Source: Deltaproteobacteria bacterium
GTDB taxonomy: Bacteria > Myxococcota > Kuafuiibacteriia > Kuafuiibacteriales > Kuafuiibacteriaceae
Direction of reading: 5' to 3'
DNA: 64,000 bases
Assembly: GCA_016713425.1 (NCBI GenBank)
Contig: JADJPE010000005.1
Location: 5,988,501-6,052,500, forward strand
The position numbers and the translations under genes are program-made. Positions 17,649 to 25,450 of this stretch are shown one piece after another; the stretch's first letter is position 1; each line of letters begins with the position of its first letter. The notes beneath the pieces are model-generated. The model saw only the letters and a list, made by a program, of their open reading frames with translations. It searched no databases and had not been told where the DNA came from.

Positions 17649-18437
17649 ATGCCCTGGGCGCTGAACGGCCCCCTTTCGTTGGCGCTCACGCTCTTGTCGG
17701 GCCCGGAAGGCCCCTCTTCGCGTGAAGTTCGCGTCCGGGCGGACGTCGGAAGCCGGATCTTCGTCAACGGCACATTTCGGGGCCTCGTCGATCCACGGGG
17801 GATCCTGAGCTTCACCGCAACGCGCGGCGTCCTTGAAGTGGTCGCCGATCGACGCGGGTTCCTGCCCGAGCACCGACTGGTGAGCATCACGACGCAGACG
17901 AGTACTGTGGTCGATGTCGTGGGCGCCCAGCCAACCCGCCCTTCCAGTCGAACCCACGACTCGACCTTGCTCGTCGCGACGGCACCCCAAAACGTCTCAG
18001 TCACGTCATCTCGATTCGGCTGGCAGAAACTCGAGAAGACCGGCCCTCTTTGGGTTGGAAGGCATCTACCCGCCGGACGCTACCGGTTGACACTTTGTAC
18101 CGAGTACCAGTGCCTGGACTACCGCGGGCAGCTCCGGCGGGGGCGCTTGCAGAAGCTCTTCGTCGATTTTGAGAGCGCGGAGGTTCGCGACCAGAGCGCG
18201 GATGCAGAACGTGCAGAGAGAAGCGCGTCTAGGGCTTGCACCCGGTCGGGGACGGCTGAGACGCCCGAGGCGTGCCTCGAGGCGTGTCGATTCGACCGCT
18301 TCCGTTCGCTGGAGCGCCACTCAGTCGCCTGCAGCGCCGCCTTGGGACGCCCCCGGGCTCTCGATGCGGGCGGTGTGAAGCGGGACCCACTGCGGCTGAT
18401 CGAGGTTTCGTCGGACCGGCCGCCGCCTGAACCATAG
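17649..18437 (+). CDS. PEGA-like surface protein
   Basis: 262 residues with a short N-terminal hydrophobic segment (LNGPLSLALTLLSGPEG) consistent with a signal peptide. Two beta-sandwich stretches resemble PEGA repeats: VRVRADVGSRIFVNGTFRGLVDP...GVLEVVADRRGFLPEHRLV and GPLWVGRHLPAGRYRLTLCTEYQCLDYRGQ. The C-terminal third contains several Cys (SRACTRSG, EACLEACRF, HSVACSA). It probably acts in the periplasm or at the surface as a small binding module. It ends the kinase - glycosyltransferase - TPR row and converges on the PmbA-type gene, 71 bases away. Partner unknown. Confidence 0.7.
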   Translation: MPWALNGPLSLALTLLSGPEGPSSREVRVRADVGSRIFVNGTFRGLVDPRGILSFTATRGVLEVVADRRGFLPEHRLVSITTQTSTVVDVVGAQPTRPSSRTHDSTLLVATAPQNVSVTSSRFGWQKLEKTGPLWVGRHLPAGRYRLTLCTEYQCLDYRGQLRRGRLQKLFVDFESAEVRDQSADAERAERSASRACTRSGTAETPEACLEACRFDRFRSLERHSVACSAALGRPRALDAGGVKRDPLRLIEVSSDRPPPEP

Positions 18438-18508
18438 CCACTTCGCAGGAAGCTTCGAAAATTCGATAGACGTGCGGGCGCCGGTTCGCCGCTGCGACCG
18501 CGTGTGGT

Positions 18509-19864
18509 TCAGGACGAAGCCGCCAAGCGAAATCCTCGAACCCGCATGGCCGGTACTACCGACCCGTCGGCCCAGACCTCGTTCGTCAGCCCTTCGACGC
18601 GCTTGAGCAGATCGAGGACGCCGATCTCGAACGCCAGATCCTTCGCCGGACCTACGACCTCGCCGCCCTTCACCTCCAAGACGCCGCGGGTCATGCCGAA
18701 GACGCGCAGCGTTGGCGCGTCCACGATCTGCACTTCTGAGAGACGAGTCACAAGAACACCGTCTTTGACGTTCGCGATCAGGTCGGCAAGCGTCTGGTCG
18801 CCGCCGCGCAACACGAGGTGCTGCGCGCCTTCGTAGTCTCCAAACTCGCCGTCCCTCACCTGGTGGCCCGTGGGCATCGATGAATCGAAGACCAGAGAAC
18901 TCGACCAACTCCGCACCGGGCTTCGCGCCACGCCGGCCTCGATGATCGTCACTGGTTGCTTAGCAACCCCTTCAACATCGAACGGGCACCCGCGGTGAAG
19001 CGGGTTTGCGAAGTCATCGACGAGGGTGATCTCGGGTCCCACAATGAGCTCTCCGAGTCGACCACTGAGAAAAGATGACCCCGCGTGGTAGCTCGACGCA
19101 CCACAGGTCGACGCCAAAGGCCGCAACAGTGCCGCCACCGCGGCGGGCTCGAGCACCGCTTCATAGTCTCCGGGCGCGAGCACACGAGGATTCCCAGCGA
19201 CCGTCGCCCGATCACGCGCGATTGAAACGAGCCTTTCGATGCTCAGCGCCTCAGCCAAACACGACTCAGCCTCCGCAAACCCTGTGACCCCTCGCTTAGA
19301 AAGCATTCGGACCCGAAACGCTGCGCGTGTTTCGGGGTGATAAGCCAAGAGACCGCGTGTGTTGGCCAGCGCATAGGGCACGAGCGTGCCCTCGAACCCA
19401 ATCGATCCTCGCCGCACCATCATGACCCCAGAAGCGCTGAGATGCGCCTTGTGCGCTTCGACGATCGCGCGCCCAACGATCGCGGCGCGCTCGAGCGAAC
19501 GCATCATCTCGATCTCAGGATCGTAGGCTTCAATCTCCACGTAGCTTTGAGGCGAGGGAAACGACGGCGCGGGGATCTTGGCTTCGGGCAGTCGCCCCAA
19601 AGTGGCTCGCGTCTGCGTCACCATCTGCTTGATCCCGGAAGTGGACATGTCTGTCGTCGACGCTCGAACAATCTGGCCCTTGGCTCGCAGTCGAACCGAG
19701 ATCGTCTCCGTGCTTCGCTCGGCGGCGGGTTGAATCTGGTTGTCGACAAACCGAGTGACGCCAAGCTCCCCCCCAGCCAAAGCGACTTCCGCTTCATCGA
19801 CGCCTTCGGACGCCAGACTGAGCGTGGTTTCGAGTATGCGGAGGACTTCCTGGCGGGCTCTCAT
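18509..19864 (-). CDS. PmbA/TldE-family protein
   Basis: 451 residues starting at MRARQEVLRILETTLS. The N-terminal domain (VDEAEVALAGGELGVTRFVDNQI, then STETISVRLRAKGQIVRAST) and the EPAAVAALLRPL helix are PmbA/TldE hallmarks, as are VEGVAKQPVTIIEAGV and the final DGSVVPAMRVRGF. TldE subunits naturally lack the zinc site and pair with TldD to form a protease that trims modified peptides or toxins. The start overlaps the preceding lipoprotein stop by ATGA, so translation is coupled. The TldD-like partner two genes upstream has lost its metal motif, so ordinary TldD/E proteolysis is doubtful here. Confidence 0.93.
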   Translation of the reverse strand: MRARQEVLRILETTLSLASEGVDEAEVALAGGELGVTRFVDNQIQPAAERSTETISVRLRAKGQIVRASTTDMSTSGIKQMVTQTRATLGRLPEAKIPAPSFPSPQSYVEIEAYDPEIEMMRSLERAAIVGRAIVEAHKAHLSASGVMMVRRGSIGFEGTLVPYALANTRGLLAYHPETRAAFRVRMLSKRGVTGFAEAESCLAEALSIERLVSIARDRATVAGNPRVLAPGDYEAVLEPAAVAALLRPLASTCGASSYHAGSSFLSGRLGELIVGPEITLVDDFANPLHRGCPFDVEGVAKQPVTIIEAGVARSPVRSWSSSLVFDSSMPTGHQVRDGEFGDYEGAQHLVLRGGDQTLADLIANVKDGVLVTRLSEVQIVDAPTLRVFGMTRGVLEVKGGEVVGPAKDLAFEIGVLDLLKRVEGLTNEVWADGSVVPAMRVRGFRLAASS

Positions 19865-20709
19865 GGGTTTTTCACTCGCTTCGAGGGATGGCGTTCCTGA
19901 TGCGCCGGTGCGACGTCCAAGAACACCAGCGACGGATGCCGCCCTTCTCGGACCGGCCAGGCGTCCAAGGGCACGTTGCTTCGAACGATTCGAAACAAGC
20001 CCTTCGCACCGAGTCCTTGGGTCTCGTTTTCGAACGCGGCCTTCAGTGCCTCGAGATCTTGCCGATACGTCACCGCATCTCCACCGCGAATCGGCTCGAG
20101 AAGCACGCGCACTCGCCGCAGCCGGCCGTATCGAAAAACGCGCTGCGCGCGAACCGAGACGAAGCCGTAGCGCAGATTGGTCTTGGTATCTTCGACGTGC
20201 TGCACTTGCGCCTGCATCTCGATCGGATCGTTCTTCAGAGCGGGTAGGCTCTCGGCCCGCCCGATTCCACGTTGGTCGCCCGGCGGTCGACCCCGAACGC
20301 GACGCCCGACCCAGGCTCGACCGAAGCGCTCCGCCTTGAGGAAATCGACGAGCGGGCGAACCACGTCGCTGAGGACCCGATCCCCCGGATCGGCGACGTC
20401 GGAGACCACCCGGTGATCCTTGCGCGGCGGGGCGTCGGGCGGTGTCCAAGCCACAGACGAAGACACGGTGCGTGCGGAATCAGGGGCGAGTGAGACCGTC
20501 GTCCGACCGACGTCGTCCGATGCGGGGTCGCGTTCGACGCGACCCATCTCAGCCTGGCCTTCGGCCTTCTCGTCGGCGTTCGCTTCGGCGGTCGACACGG
20601 GCATCACTCTCACTCCGGATTCGGAGGCAGCACACGCCAGACATCCCGCGAGAAGCAGCCCGCTCAATCGTCGGGCGCCGCCAAAGAACCTCCAGCACCA
20701 ACGATTCAT
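19861..20709 (-). CDS. Lipoprotein encoded inside the TldD-like/PmbA operon
   Basis: 282 residues. The signal peptide ends in a lipobox (LSGLLLAGC, then LAC). After an acidic, Ala/Glu-rich spacer, the C-terminal 150 residues form a mixed alpha/beta region (VLSDVVRPLVDFLKAERFGRAWVGRRVRG, VSVRAQRVFRYGRLRRVRVLLEPIRGGDAV, LFRIVRSNVPLDAW; quoted in parts). I do not recognise a family. Both ends overlap its neighbours by four bases (ATGA with the TldD-like stop at 20706 and with the PmbA start at 19864), so all three are made from one coupled message. A lipoprotein in such an operon puts the system at the envelope, or supplies a substrate; this is inference. Confidence 0.8.
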   Translation of the reverse strand: MNRWCWRFFGGARRLSGLLLAGCLACAASESGVRVMPVSTAEANADEKAEGQAEMGRVERDPASDDVGRTTVSLAPDSARTVSSSVAWTPPDAPPRKDHRVVSDVADPGDRVLSDVVRPLVDFLKAERFGRAWVGRRVRGRPPGDQRGIGRAESLPALKNDPIEMQAQVQHVEDTKTNLRYGFVSVRAQRVFRYGRLRRVRVLLEPIRGGDAVTYRQDLEALKAAFENETQGLGAKGLFRIVRSNVPLDAWPVREGRHPSLVFLDVAPAHQERHPSKRVKNP

Positions 20710-22391
20710 CCGCGTGCCTTCTTGCCGGAACGTTTCCGGGGCGTCTTCGGCCCGTTCTTGGCTTTCTTCCGCGTCTTTGCCTTTGGTTTGCTCGCGCTTT
20801 TAGGTCGCGCGGTCGAAAGAAGCGAGGCTTGATCTTCATCCACCCCGGAATTCGCGTGCGTAACGCCGGGTGGGGATCCGTGACCCTGGCCCTGGTGATG
20901 GATTCGCTCGCCCGAGGCCGGCCCGACCTCGAGATCTCGAAACCGAGTCGGCGCCGCGCCGCGTCCCTGAGGGACGCAGGCTGCTGGACGGCTCCGGCCC
21001 GATGCCGTGCGATCCAACACCCCGAACCACGCCCAACCCTCCGCGCCACCGATGGCGTCGCACCCCATCCACAGGTCGGCCGTCAGGCCACGATAGGCCG
21101 GGTGGGACACTCGATGAATGCGCCGGCCGTCTTCGATGACCCATCCGAACTCTCCGACGCCCTCAAAGAGGTCGCCACGCTCATCAAGGCTGATCGCCTG
21201 GGCGCCCTCGATCAACAAGCCGCTCCGCATATCGGCGACCAAGCTCTCAAGGTCGCCGGCATCACCGGCACTGAGCCCAATGTTCGTGGGCGCCACCGTC
21301 GGCAAGTCAGCCCAGCTTGCACCTCGCATCGCGCCGCTGGCCTCCGAGAACCCGAGGACCGCCGCGACCTCGCGCCCGACGAGATAGCCCACATGCCGTC
21401 CTTCCGTGATCAGCTCGACACGATGCGCCTCAATACCCTCGTCATCGAACCCGAAGGTTCCCGCGCCCCCTTCGGCCATCGCATCCGCGAACACATTCAC
21501 GATGGGGCTCGCAACCTGCGCTCGGCCGAGCCGCACGCCCGTCGCCGAGGCACTGAAGCCGTCAGCGCGCGACCAGCCAACCGCACGATCCGACTCGAGG
21601 AAGCGCCCACAGGTGGCCGCAACAAGATCCGCCGCAGCCTGCGCGCTGAAGAGCACGGGCATTCGTCCGGCCGGACATGGTCGGCACTCGAGGAGTTCTT
21701 TGGCCTCGGAGGCCACGCGTTCGGCCTCATCCTCCAGCCGCAGGCCTTGGACAAACTCCCACCCACCTGCCGAAACACCGCCCCGCCGAACCCTCGGGTA
21801 GCCGCGAACAGCGAATCCGGGCGCGGCCTGATTGCGAACCCCCGCCGAGCATCCACCGCCGGCCCAGACGAGTTCCTGGTCGATCTCGGCCCCATCCGAG
21901 TTGACGTAGATCTTGCGGCGCCGCTCCGCGAGAACCGAAGCGGCCGAGTCGACGACGCCGGCCGTCGCGCGCAATCGCTCATCAACCTTGGACAGGAGCT
22001 CCACCTTGTCCTCGAGCGCAACCGCGAGCGGGTCCCGACGGATCGCCGTCCGGTACGTAGAACGAACCGGCGAAGCGGGGACGAAACGGACCGGGCGCTC
22101 CAACAAGACCGCCGCCGCTCGAGCCATATCAACGGCCCGACGCGCGGCCACAACGACATCATGCCGCGAAGGCTCTGATACCGCCGCGAAGCCCCACGCA
22201 CCGCGAACGACCACACGAATGCCGAGCCCACGCTCGTTCAGTTGAACCACCGACTCGAGCCGGCCATTGCGCATCGTCAGCTTCTCGGCCTGCGAGAGTT
22301 CGAAGCGCGCGTCGGCATACGACGCGCCAAGCCGGATCGACTCTTCTACCGCACTGTAGGCGACCTCGAGCGCAAAGGTATGATTGAACAA
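20706..22391 (-). CDS. TldD-like protein lacking the zinc-binding HExxxH motif
   Basis: 561 residues from a TTG start with a GGGGAG ribosome site 7 bases upstream. TldD-type N-terminal domain (SYADARFELSQAEKLTMRNGRLESV, in parts), the region VASPIVNVFADAM, GTFGFDDEGIEAHRVELITEGRHVGYLV, and the late Cys (PAACVPQGRGAAPTRFRDLEVG) align with TldD. Where TldD has L-H-E-x-x-G-H-x-L-E-x-D, this protein reads V-A-A-T-C-G-R-F-L-E-S-D (257-268): both His and the Glu are gone (A258, A259, R263), while flanking residues are kept. A Lys-rich tail of about 35 residues (PKSASKPKAKTRKKAKN) is an unusual addition. First gene of a coupled operon with a lipoprotein and PmbA. Confidence 0.9.
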   Translation of the reverse strand: MFNHTFALEVAYSAVEESIRLGASYADARFELSQAEKLTMRNGRLESVVQLNERGLGIRVVVRGAWGFAAVSEPSRHDVVVAARRAVDMARAAAVLLERPVRFVPASPVRSTYRTAIRRDPLAVALEDKVELLSKVDERLRATAGVVDSAASVLAERRRKIYVNSDGAEIDQELVWAGGGCSAGVRNQAAPGFAVRGYPRVRRGGVSAGGWEFVQGLRLEDEAERVASEAKELLECRPCPAGRMPVLFSAQAAADLVAATCGRFLESDRAVGWSRADGFSASATGVRLGRAQVASPIVNVFADAMAEGGAGTFGFDDEGIEAHRVELITEGRHVGYLVGREVAAVLGFSEASGAMRGASWADLPTVAPTNIGLSAGDAGDLESLVADMRSGLLIEGAQAISLDERGDLFEGVGEFGWVIEDGRRIHRVSHPAYRGLTADLWMGCDAIGGAEGWAWFGVLDRTASGRSRPAACVPQGRGAAPTRFRDLEVGPASGERIHHQGQGHGSPPGVTHANSGVDEDQASLLSTARPKSASKPKAKTRKKAKNGPKTPRKRSGKKARG

Positions 22392-22469
22392 TGACGCTCC
22401 CCAACAACCGAACGCAGAGGGGCGAAGCGACCTCCAAGGCTCGGAGCTTGTCCCGTATATCGCGCGGAC

Positions 22470-23381
22470 TCAGTCCAAGAGCAAGTTCTGAGCCTTCCTT
22501 CGATGCCAAAACATCAACCCAAACAACACCCCGAAGCTCAAAAGGTCCCCGAGGGCCGAGTTCGAAGCTACGCCGGACGGCACGCCGGTCGGCACGCCGG
22601 ACGCTGCGCATCCAAGCGGCGCGTTGGTTACATAGGACTCCGTCTGAGCGGGCAGATCTTCGCACTGGGCCGCCGGCTCACCGGCGGGGTACACGAAACA
22701 CATCCCGGCCTGGTCATCCTCCGCCAACGACCGCTTCCAGCCTTCGCAGGGCCCAATATACGCCGCCATCGTCGCCTTGAGCTCGATGGGATCGTTCTCG
22801 TTGTTGTGCTCATTGACCGCCTGCGTATGATCGAGGCCGAGGAGATGGCCAACTTCATGGGTCATCACCGCGAGGAGATCCATCGTCTTCTCGGAGGGGC
22901 ACGGCGTACCCAACAGGCCCTCCTCGAGAAGATTCACCAGCGAGAAGCTCTCCGTGTTCACCTCGATGTTCGCCTTGCTGATGCGCCCGGTGTTGACGGA
23001 GTAAGTCGTGAGCGTCACCGCCACTGCATTCACGTCGCGCGGCGCACCATTGTCGGTCGCGCCCCGTTCCCTCCACCCCTTTGAGACGAACAAAACCTGA
23101 TTCACGTCCGTGCGCGTGGCCGGGACATAGCCGGTGGTCGACGCCAACTCGAACCGCACATCTGTGCACGGAACGTCAGACCAGGCGGTAAATGCGGGCG
23201 CAACGGCCGCAGGTTCGAGGGGGGTACCTTCCTGGATCCCCCATGGGATGACCCGCTTGTCCCAGTGGAGCGACACGTAACTGTATGACTTGGAGTGCTT
23301 GCAGACGAACGCCCACGAAGGACGTCCTCCGACCCCGATGGCTCCGAGCGCCACGGCCGCAACCAGCCAACCACGCGCCAT
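22470..23381 (-). CDS. Secreted metzincin metalloprotease with MYXO-CTERM-like anchor
   Basis: 303 residues. A signal peptide (VAAVALGAIGVGGRPSWA) precedes a matrixin-like catalytic domain: HEVGHLLGLDH at 175-185 gives the full HExxHxxGxxH zinc site, and ATMAAYIG supplies the Met turn. The start of the mature protein (LHWDKRVIPWGIQEG) is typical of secreted zinc proteases. After a Cys-containing spacer (PLGC...) a membrane helix (LGDLLSFGVLFGLMFW) and HRRKAQ end the protein, the layout of MYXO-CTERM or related C-terminal anchors. It lies 78 bases before the TldD-like gene on the same strand and may share its transcript. Confidence 0.9.
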   Translation of the reverse strand: MARGWLVAAVALGAIGVGGRPSWAFVCKHSKSYSYVSLHWDKRVIPWGIQEGTPLEPAAVAPAFTAWSDVPCTDVRFELASTTGYVPATRTDVNQVLFVSKGWRERGATDNGAPRDVNAVAVTLTTYSVNTGRISKANIEVNTESFSLVNLLEEGLLGTPCPSEKTMDLLAVMTHEVGHLLGLDHTQAVNEHNNENDPIELKATMAAYIGPCEGWKRSLAEDDQAGMCFVYPAGEPAAQCEDLPAQTESYVTNAPLGCAASGVPTGVPSGVASNSALGDLLSFGVLFGLMFWHRRKAQNLLLD

Positions 23382-23531
23382 CCTGACTTTGTATCATGGC
23401 GACGGGCGGCCGAGATGAGAAGATGCCGCTCTCGGGTGATGTGCCCCGCCCTCTGGGCCGGTGGTCGGCACATCCGAGCCAGCCATTCTCGAGGCGGGAT
23501 CTGGTGGCCTAGGCACGTTGGCTTGGGCGCC

Positions 23532-24356
23532 TCAATGGAGCCTTTGTTCTTCCCGTCGAAGCTGGGGAAGATACGCCTCGATCGCAGCCGCCTCGGAAGC
23601 GCTCGCGTGCGGGACGTAGGCGAACAGATCGCGTGCCGCCGCCCGCGCACAACCGATCTCGGCGTAGATGAGGCCGCGGTCCCGGACCTCGCTCCAAGCG
23701 TTGGGCGCGATGGCCAGAATTCGATCGATGGCCGTGACTGCCCCAGGGTAATCACCCGACACCAAATACGTATTCTTCAGATTAGTGAGAACCCGTGTAA
23801 CGATTTTCCGCGTGGGCGAAGGTGAAAGCATCCAGGGCTTGACGCTCACCCAGCGACCCGTCGCTCGATGCAGGATCCGCTCACAGGCCCGGTGATCGAG
23901 TCGCGCGCCGCCATGCAGCGGGTCGAGGAGGTGCCGCTCCCGGCCCACGTCATGCGCGATCAAGAACCGCCCGGGGAAGCCGAGACCATGGACGGTGGCG
24001 CCCAGGCGACGGCCAACTTCGAGGTAGGCCGCAGCCAGCGTGATGGGAACACCGAGCCGACGATCGAGCACTTGATTGAAGAGATTGTTCCGTGGGTCCT
24101 CATAGTGACGGTGGTTCGCACGAAACCCTCGAGCGCCGAAGAGCGTTCGGCAAAGGGCATCCACGAGATCCCCGCCCGGCTCGAGATTTCGCTGAACTTT
24201 GGCGGCAAGCGCGTCGATCTTGGCCAAGTACGTCGACACATCGAGGTCCGGATGTTCCGTCTTCGCCGCGACGAGGAGCGCCCGATCCAGCGGGAGCTCA
24301 TCACCGAAGAGCTCGACGAGAGACAAGAGACCCTCGACCCCAAGGTTCATGGCCAC
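23532..24356 (-). CDS. SirB1-family protein (transglutaminase-like fold with TPR)
   Basis: 274 residues. A GTG at 24356 or the ATG two codons later starts the protein. The pattern DLVDALCRTLFGARGFRANHRHYEDPRNNLFNQVLDRRLGVPITLAAAYLEVGRRLG (read in parts) and HGLGFPGRFLIAH is the SirB1/Transglut_core2 signature, where NLFNQVLDRRLGVPITLA is most diagnostic. The C-terminal 80 residues are TPR-like (LKNTYLVSGDYPGAVTAIDRILAIAP). The family has been linked to regulation, but the biochemical activity is unproven; the classical transglutaminase Cys is not at the usual place. It is upstream of the metzincin with a 150-base gap. Confidence 0.88.
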   Translation of the reverse strand: MAMNLGVEGLLSLVELFGDELPLDRALLVAAKTEHPDLDVSTYLAKIDALAAKVQRNLEPGGDLVDALCRTLFGARGFRANHRHYEDPRNNLFNQVLDRRLGVPITLAAAYLEVGRRLGATVHGLGFPGRFLIAHDVGRERHLLDPLHGGARLDHRACERILHRATGRWVSVKPWMLSPSPTRKIVTRVLTNLKNTYLVSGDYPGAVTAIDRILAIAPNAWSEVRDRGLIYAEIGCARAAARDLFAYVPHASASEAAAIEAYLPQLRREEQRLH

Positions 24357-24381
24357 GACCTTAGAATGGATGTCGGCTCGG

Positions 24382-24423
24382 GTCGAGTCACCGAGGTCGA
24401 GTCACCGAGGTCGAGTCACCGAG
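24382..24423. repeat. 14-base tandem repeat, three copies
   Basis: GTCGAGTCACCGAG is repeated exactly at 24382-24395, 24396-24409 and 24410-24423, followed by a partial copy. It lies in the divergent region between the SirB1-family gene and the Cys-rich lipoprotein gene, 76 bases before the latter's start, so it could include operator sites. Confidence 0.85.
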
Positions 24424-24498
24424 GTCGATCGACGGGGTCGATTACCGGACGCGACAAGGTCTCGCCCGGACACGGCGGAACGGCGTATAAGCGAAAAG

Positions 24499-25353
24499 AT
24501 GTCTCGCGTTCTCGGCGCCGCGCCCTCCATGCTCATGACCCACGCGATGGTTCTTGCCACAACGACGCTGATCTTCGCGTGTTCGATCGACGGCGAGGGC
24601 CAAGCGGATGGTTCCGTGGCCGCCGATGCCGGTCCCACCGACGCGCAAGCGACAGACGCCACGAATGCCGATGCCGATGGCAACGCCGACGCCCATTCGA
24701 CCGGTCGCGATGGCGCGATCGTCACACCGATCACCGACGAATGCGATCCGGTAAGCCAGGACTGCGGCGATCCGCTGAAGTGCGTTGCCGAACCCCGCAC
24801 TGGGCACCCGGGGACCGAATGCATCACCTGGATCGATCCCGAGAAGCCTTACGGCTCGACCTGCAATGCGCGTGGCGAATGTGAGGCCGGTCTGGCATGC
24901 GTTCGAACCTCGACCGCCGCAGCCCGCTGCGAAATGCTGTGCCATCCGACCGGCAACGGCGCCGAATGCGACGTGCTCACGCAAGAGGCGCAAGATCCCG
25001 AGTACGACTGTCTCGGCATCCTGTACGACACCAACTGGGGATCTTGTGTCCGCCTCGCACCACGATGCGATCCCTACGCTCCGGAGGCCTGCGATCCGGG
25101 CCAAGCCTGTCAGCCGTTCGTCCACAAAGATGGGACACTCGCCACGCGCTGCCGTGTCGCCGGCCCGGGTGTCGCCGGCGACGCATGCGGCACTGGCGCA
25201 CCAAACTGCGCCGCCGGCTTCGCCTGCGTGGACCAAGGCTTGGGCGGATCCGCCGCATGCGTCCAGTATTGCGTTCTCAACCAGGACTGCCCGATCCCCC
25301 AACAATGCAAAGGAAGCGTCAGCGGTCTGTCCTTCGCTTTCTGCATCGACTGA
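24499..25353 (+). CDS. Cys-rich lipoprotein
   Basis: 284 residues from ATG 24499 (ATG 24532 is an alternative). The signal ends at a lipobox (TTTLIFACS). An Ala/Asp-rich spacer is followed by a region with about two dozen cysteines in small loops: DECDPVSQDCGDPLKC, STCNARGECEAGLAC, RCDPYAPEACDPGQAC, DACGTGAPNCAAGFAC, QDCPIPQQC. This style of disulfide-rich, Gly-poor surface lipoprotein is common in Myxococcota and of unknown function. The protein should be on the periplasmic or outer face of the envelope. No operon partner: the next gene is on the other strand. Confidence 0.82.
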   Translation: MSRVLGAAPSMLMTHAMVLATTTLIFACSIDGEGQADGSVAADAGPTDAQATDATNADADGNADAHSTGRDGAIVTPITDECDPVSQDCGDPLKCVAEPRTGHPGTECITWIDPEKPYGSTCNARGECEAGLACVRTSTAAARCEMLCHPTGNGAECDVLTQEAQDPEYDCLGILYDTNWGSCVRLAPRCDPYAPEACDPGQACQPFVHKDGTLATRCRVAGPGVAGDACGTGAPNCAAGFACVDQGLGGSAACVQYCVLNQDCPIPQQCKGSVSGLSFAFCID

Positions 25354-25365
25354 TCTTCGACCGTT

Positions 25366-25450
25366 TTCGGCGCACCTCTCTTCGCCGCAGCTCTTCTTCG
25401 GCGCACCTCTCTTCGGCGCAGCTCTTCTTCAGCGCAGCTCTTCTTCAGCG
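25366..25450. repeat. 31-base tandem duplication with half-unit copies
   Basis: Two nearly identical 31-base units (25366-25396 and 25397-25427, starting TTCGGCGCACCTCTC) are followed by a 16-base half unit and a fragment. The block lies between the convergent Cys-rich lipoprotein and hydrolase genes and just enters the 3' end of the latter. Confidence 0.8.

Noticed and set aside
20442..22178. 578-residue open frame on the + strand across the TldD-like gene
   Set aside because: Composition is Arg/Pro-rich without motifs, and the minus strand carries a clear TldD homologue.
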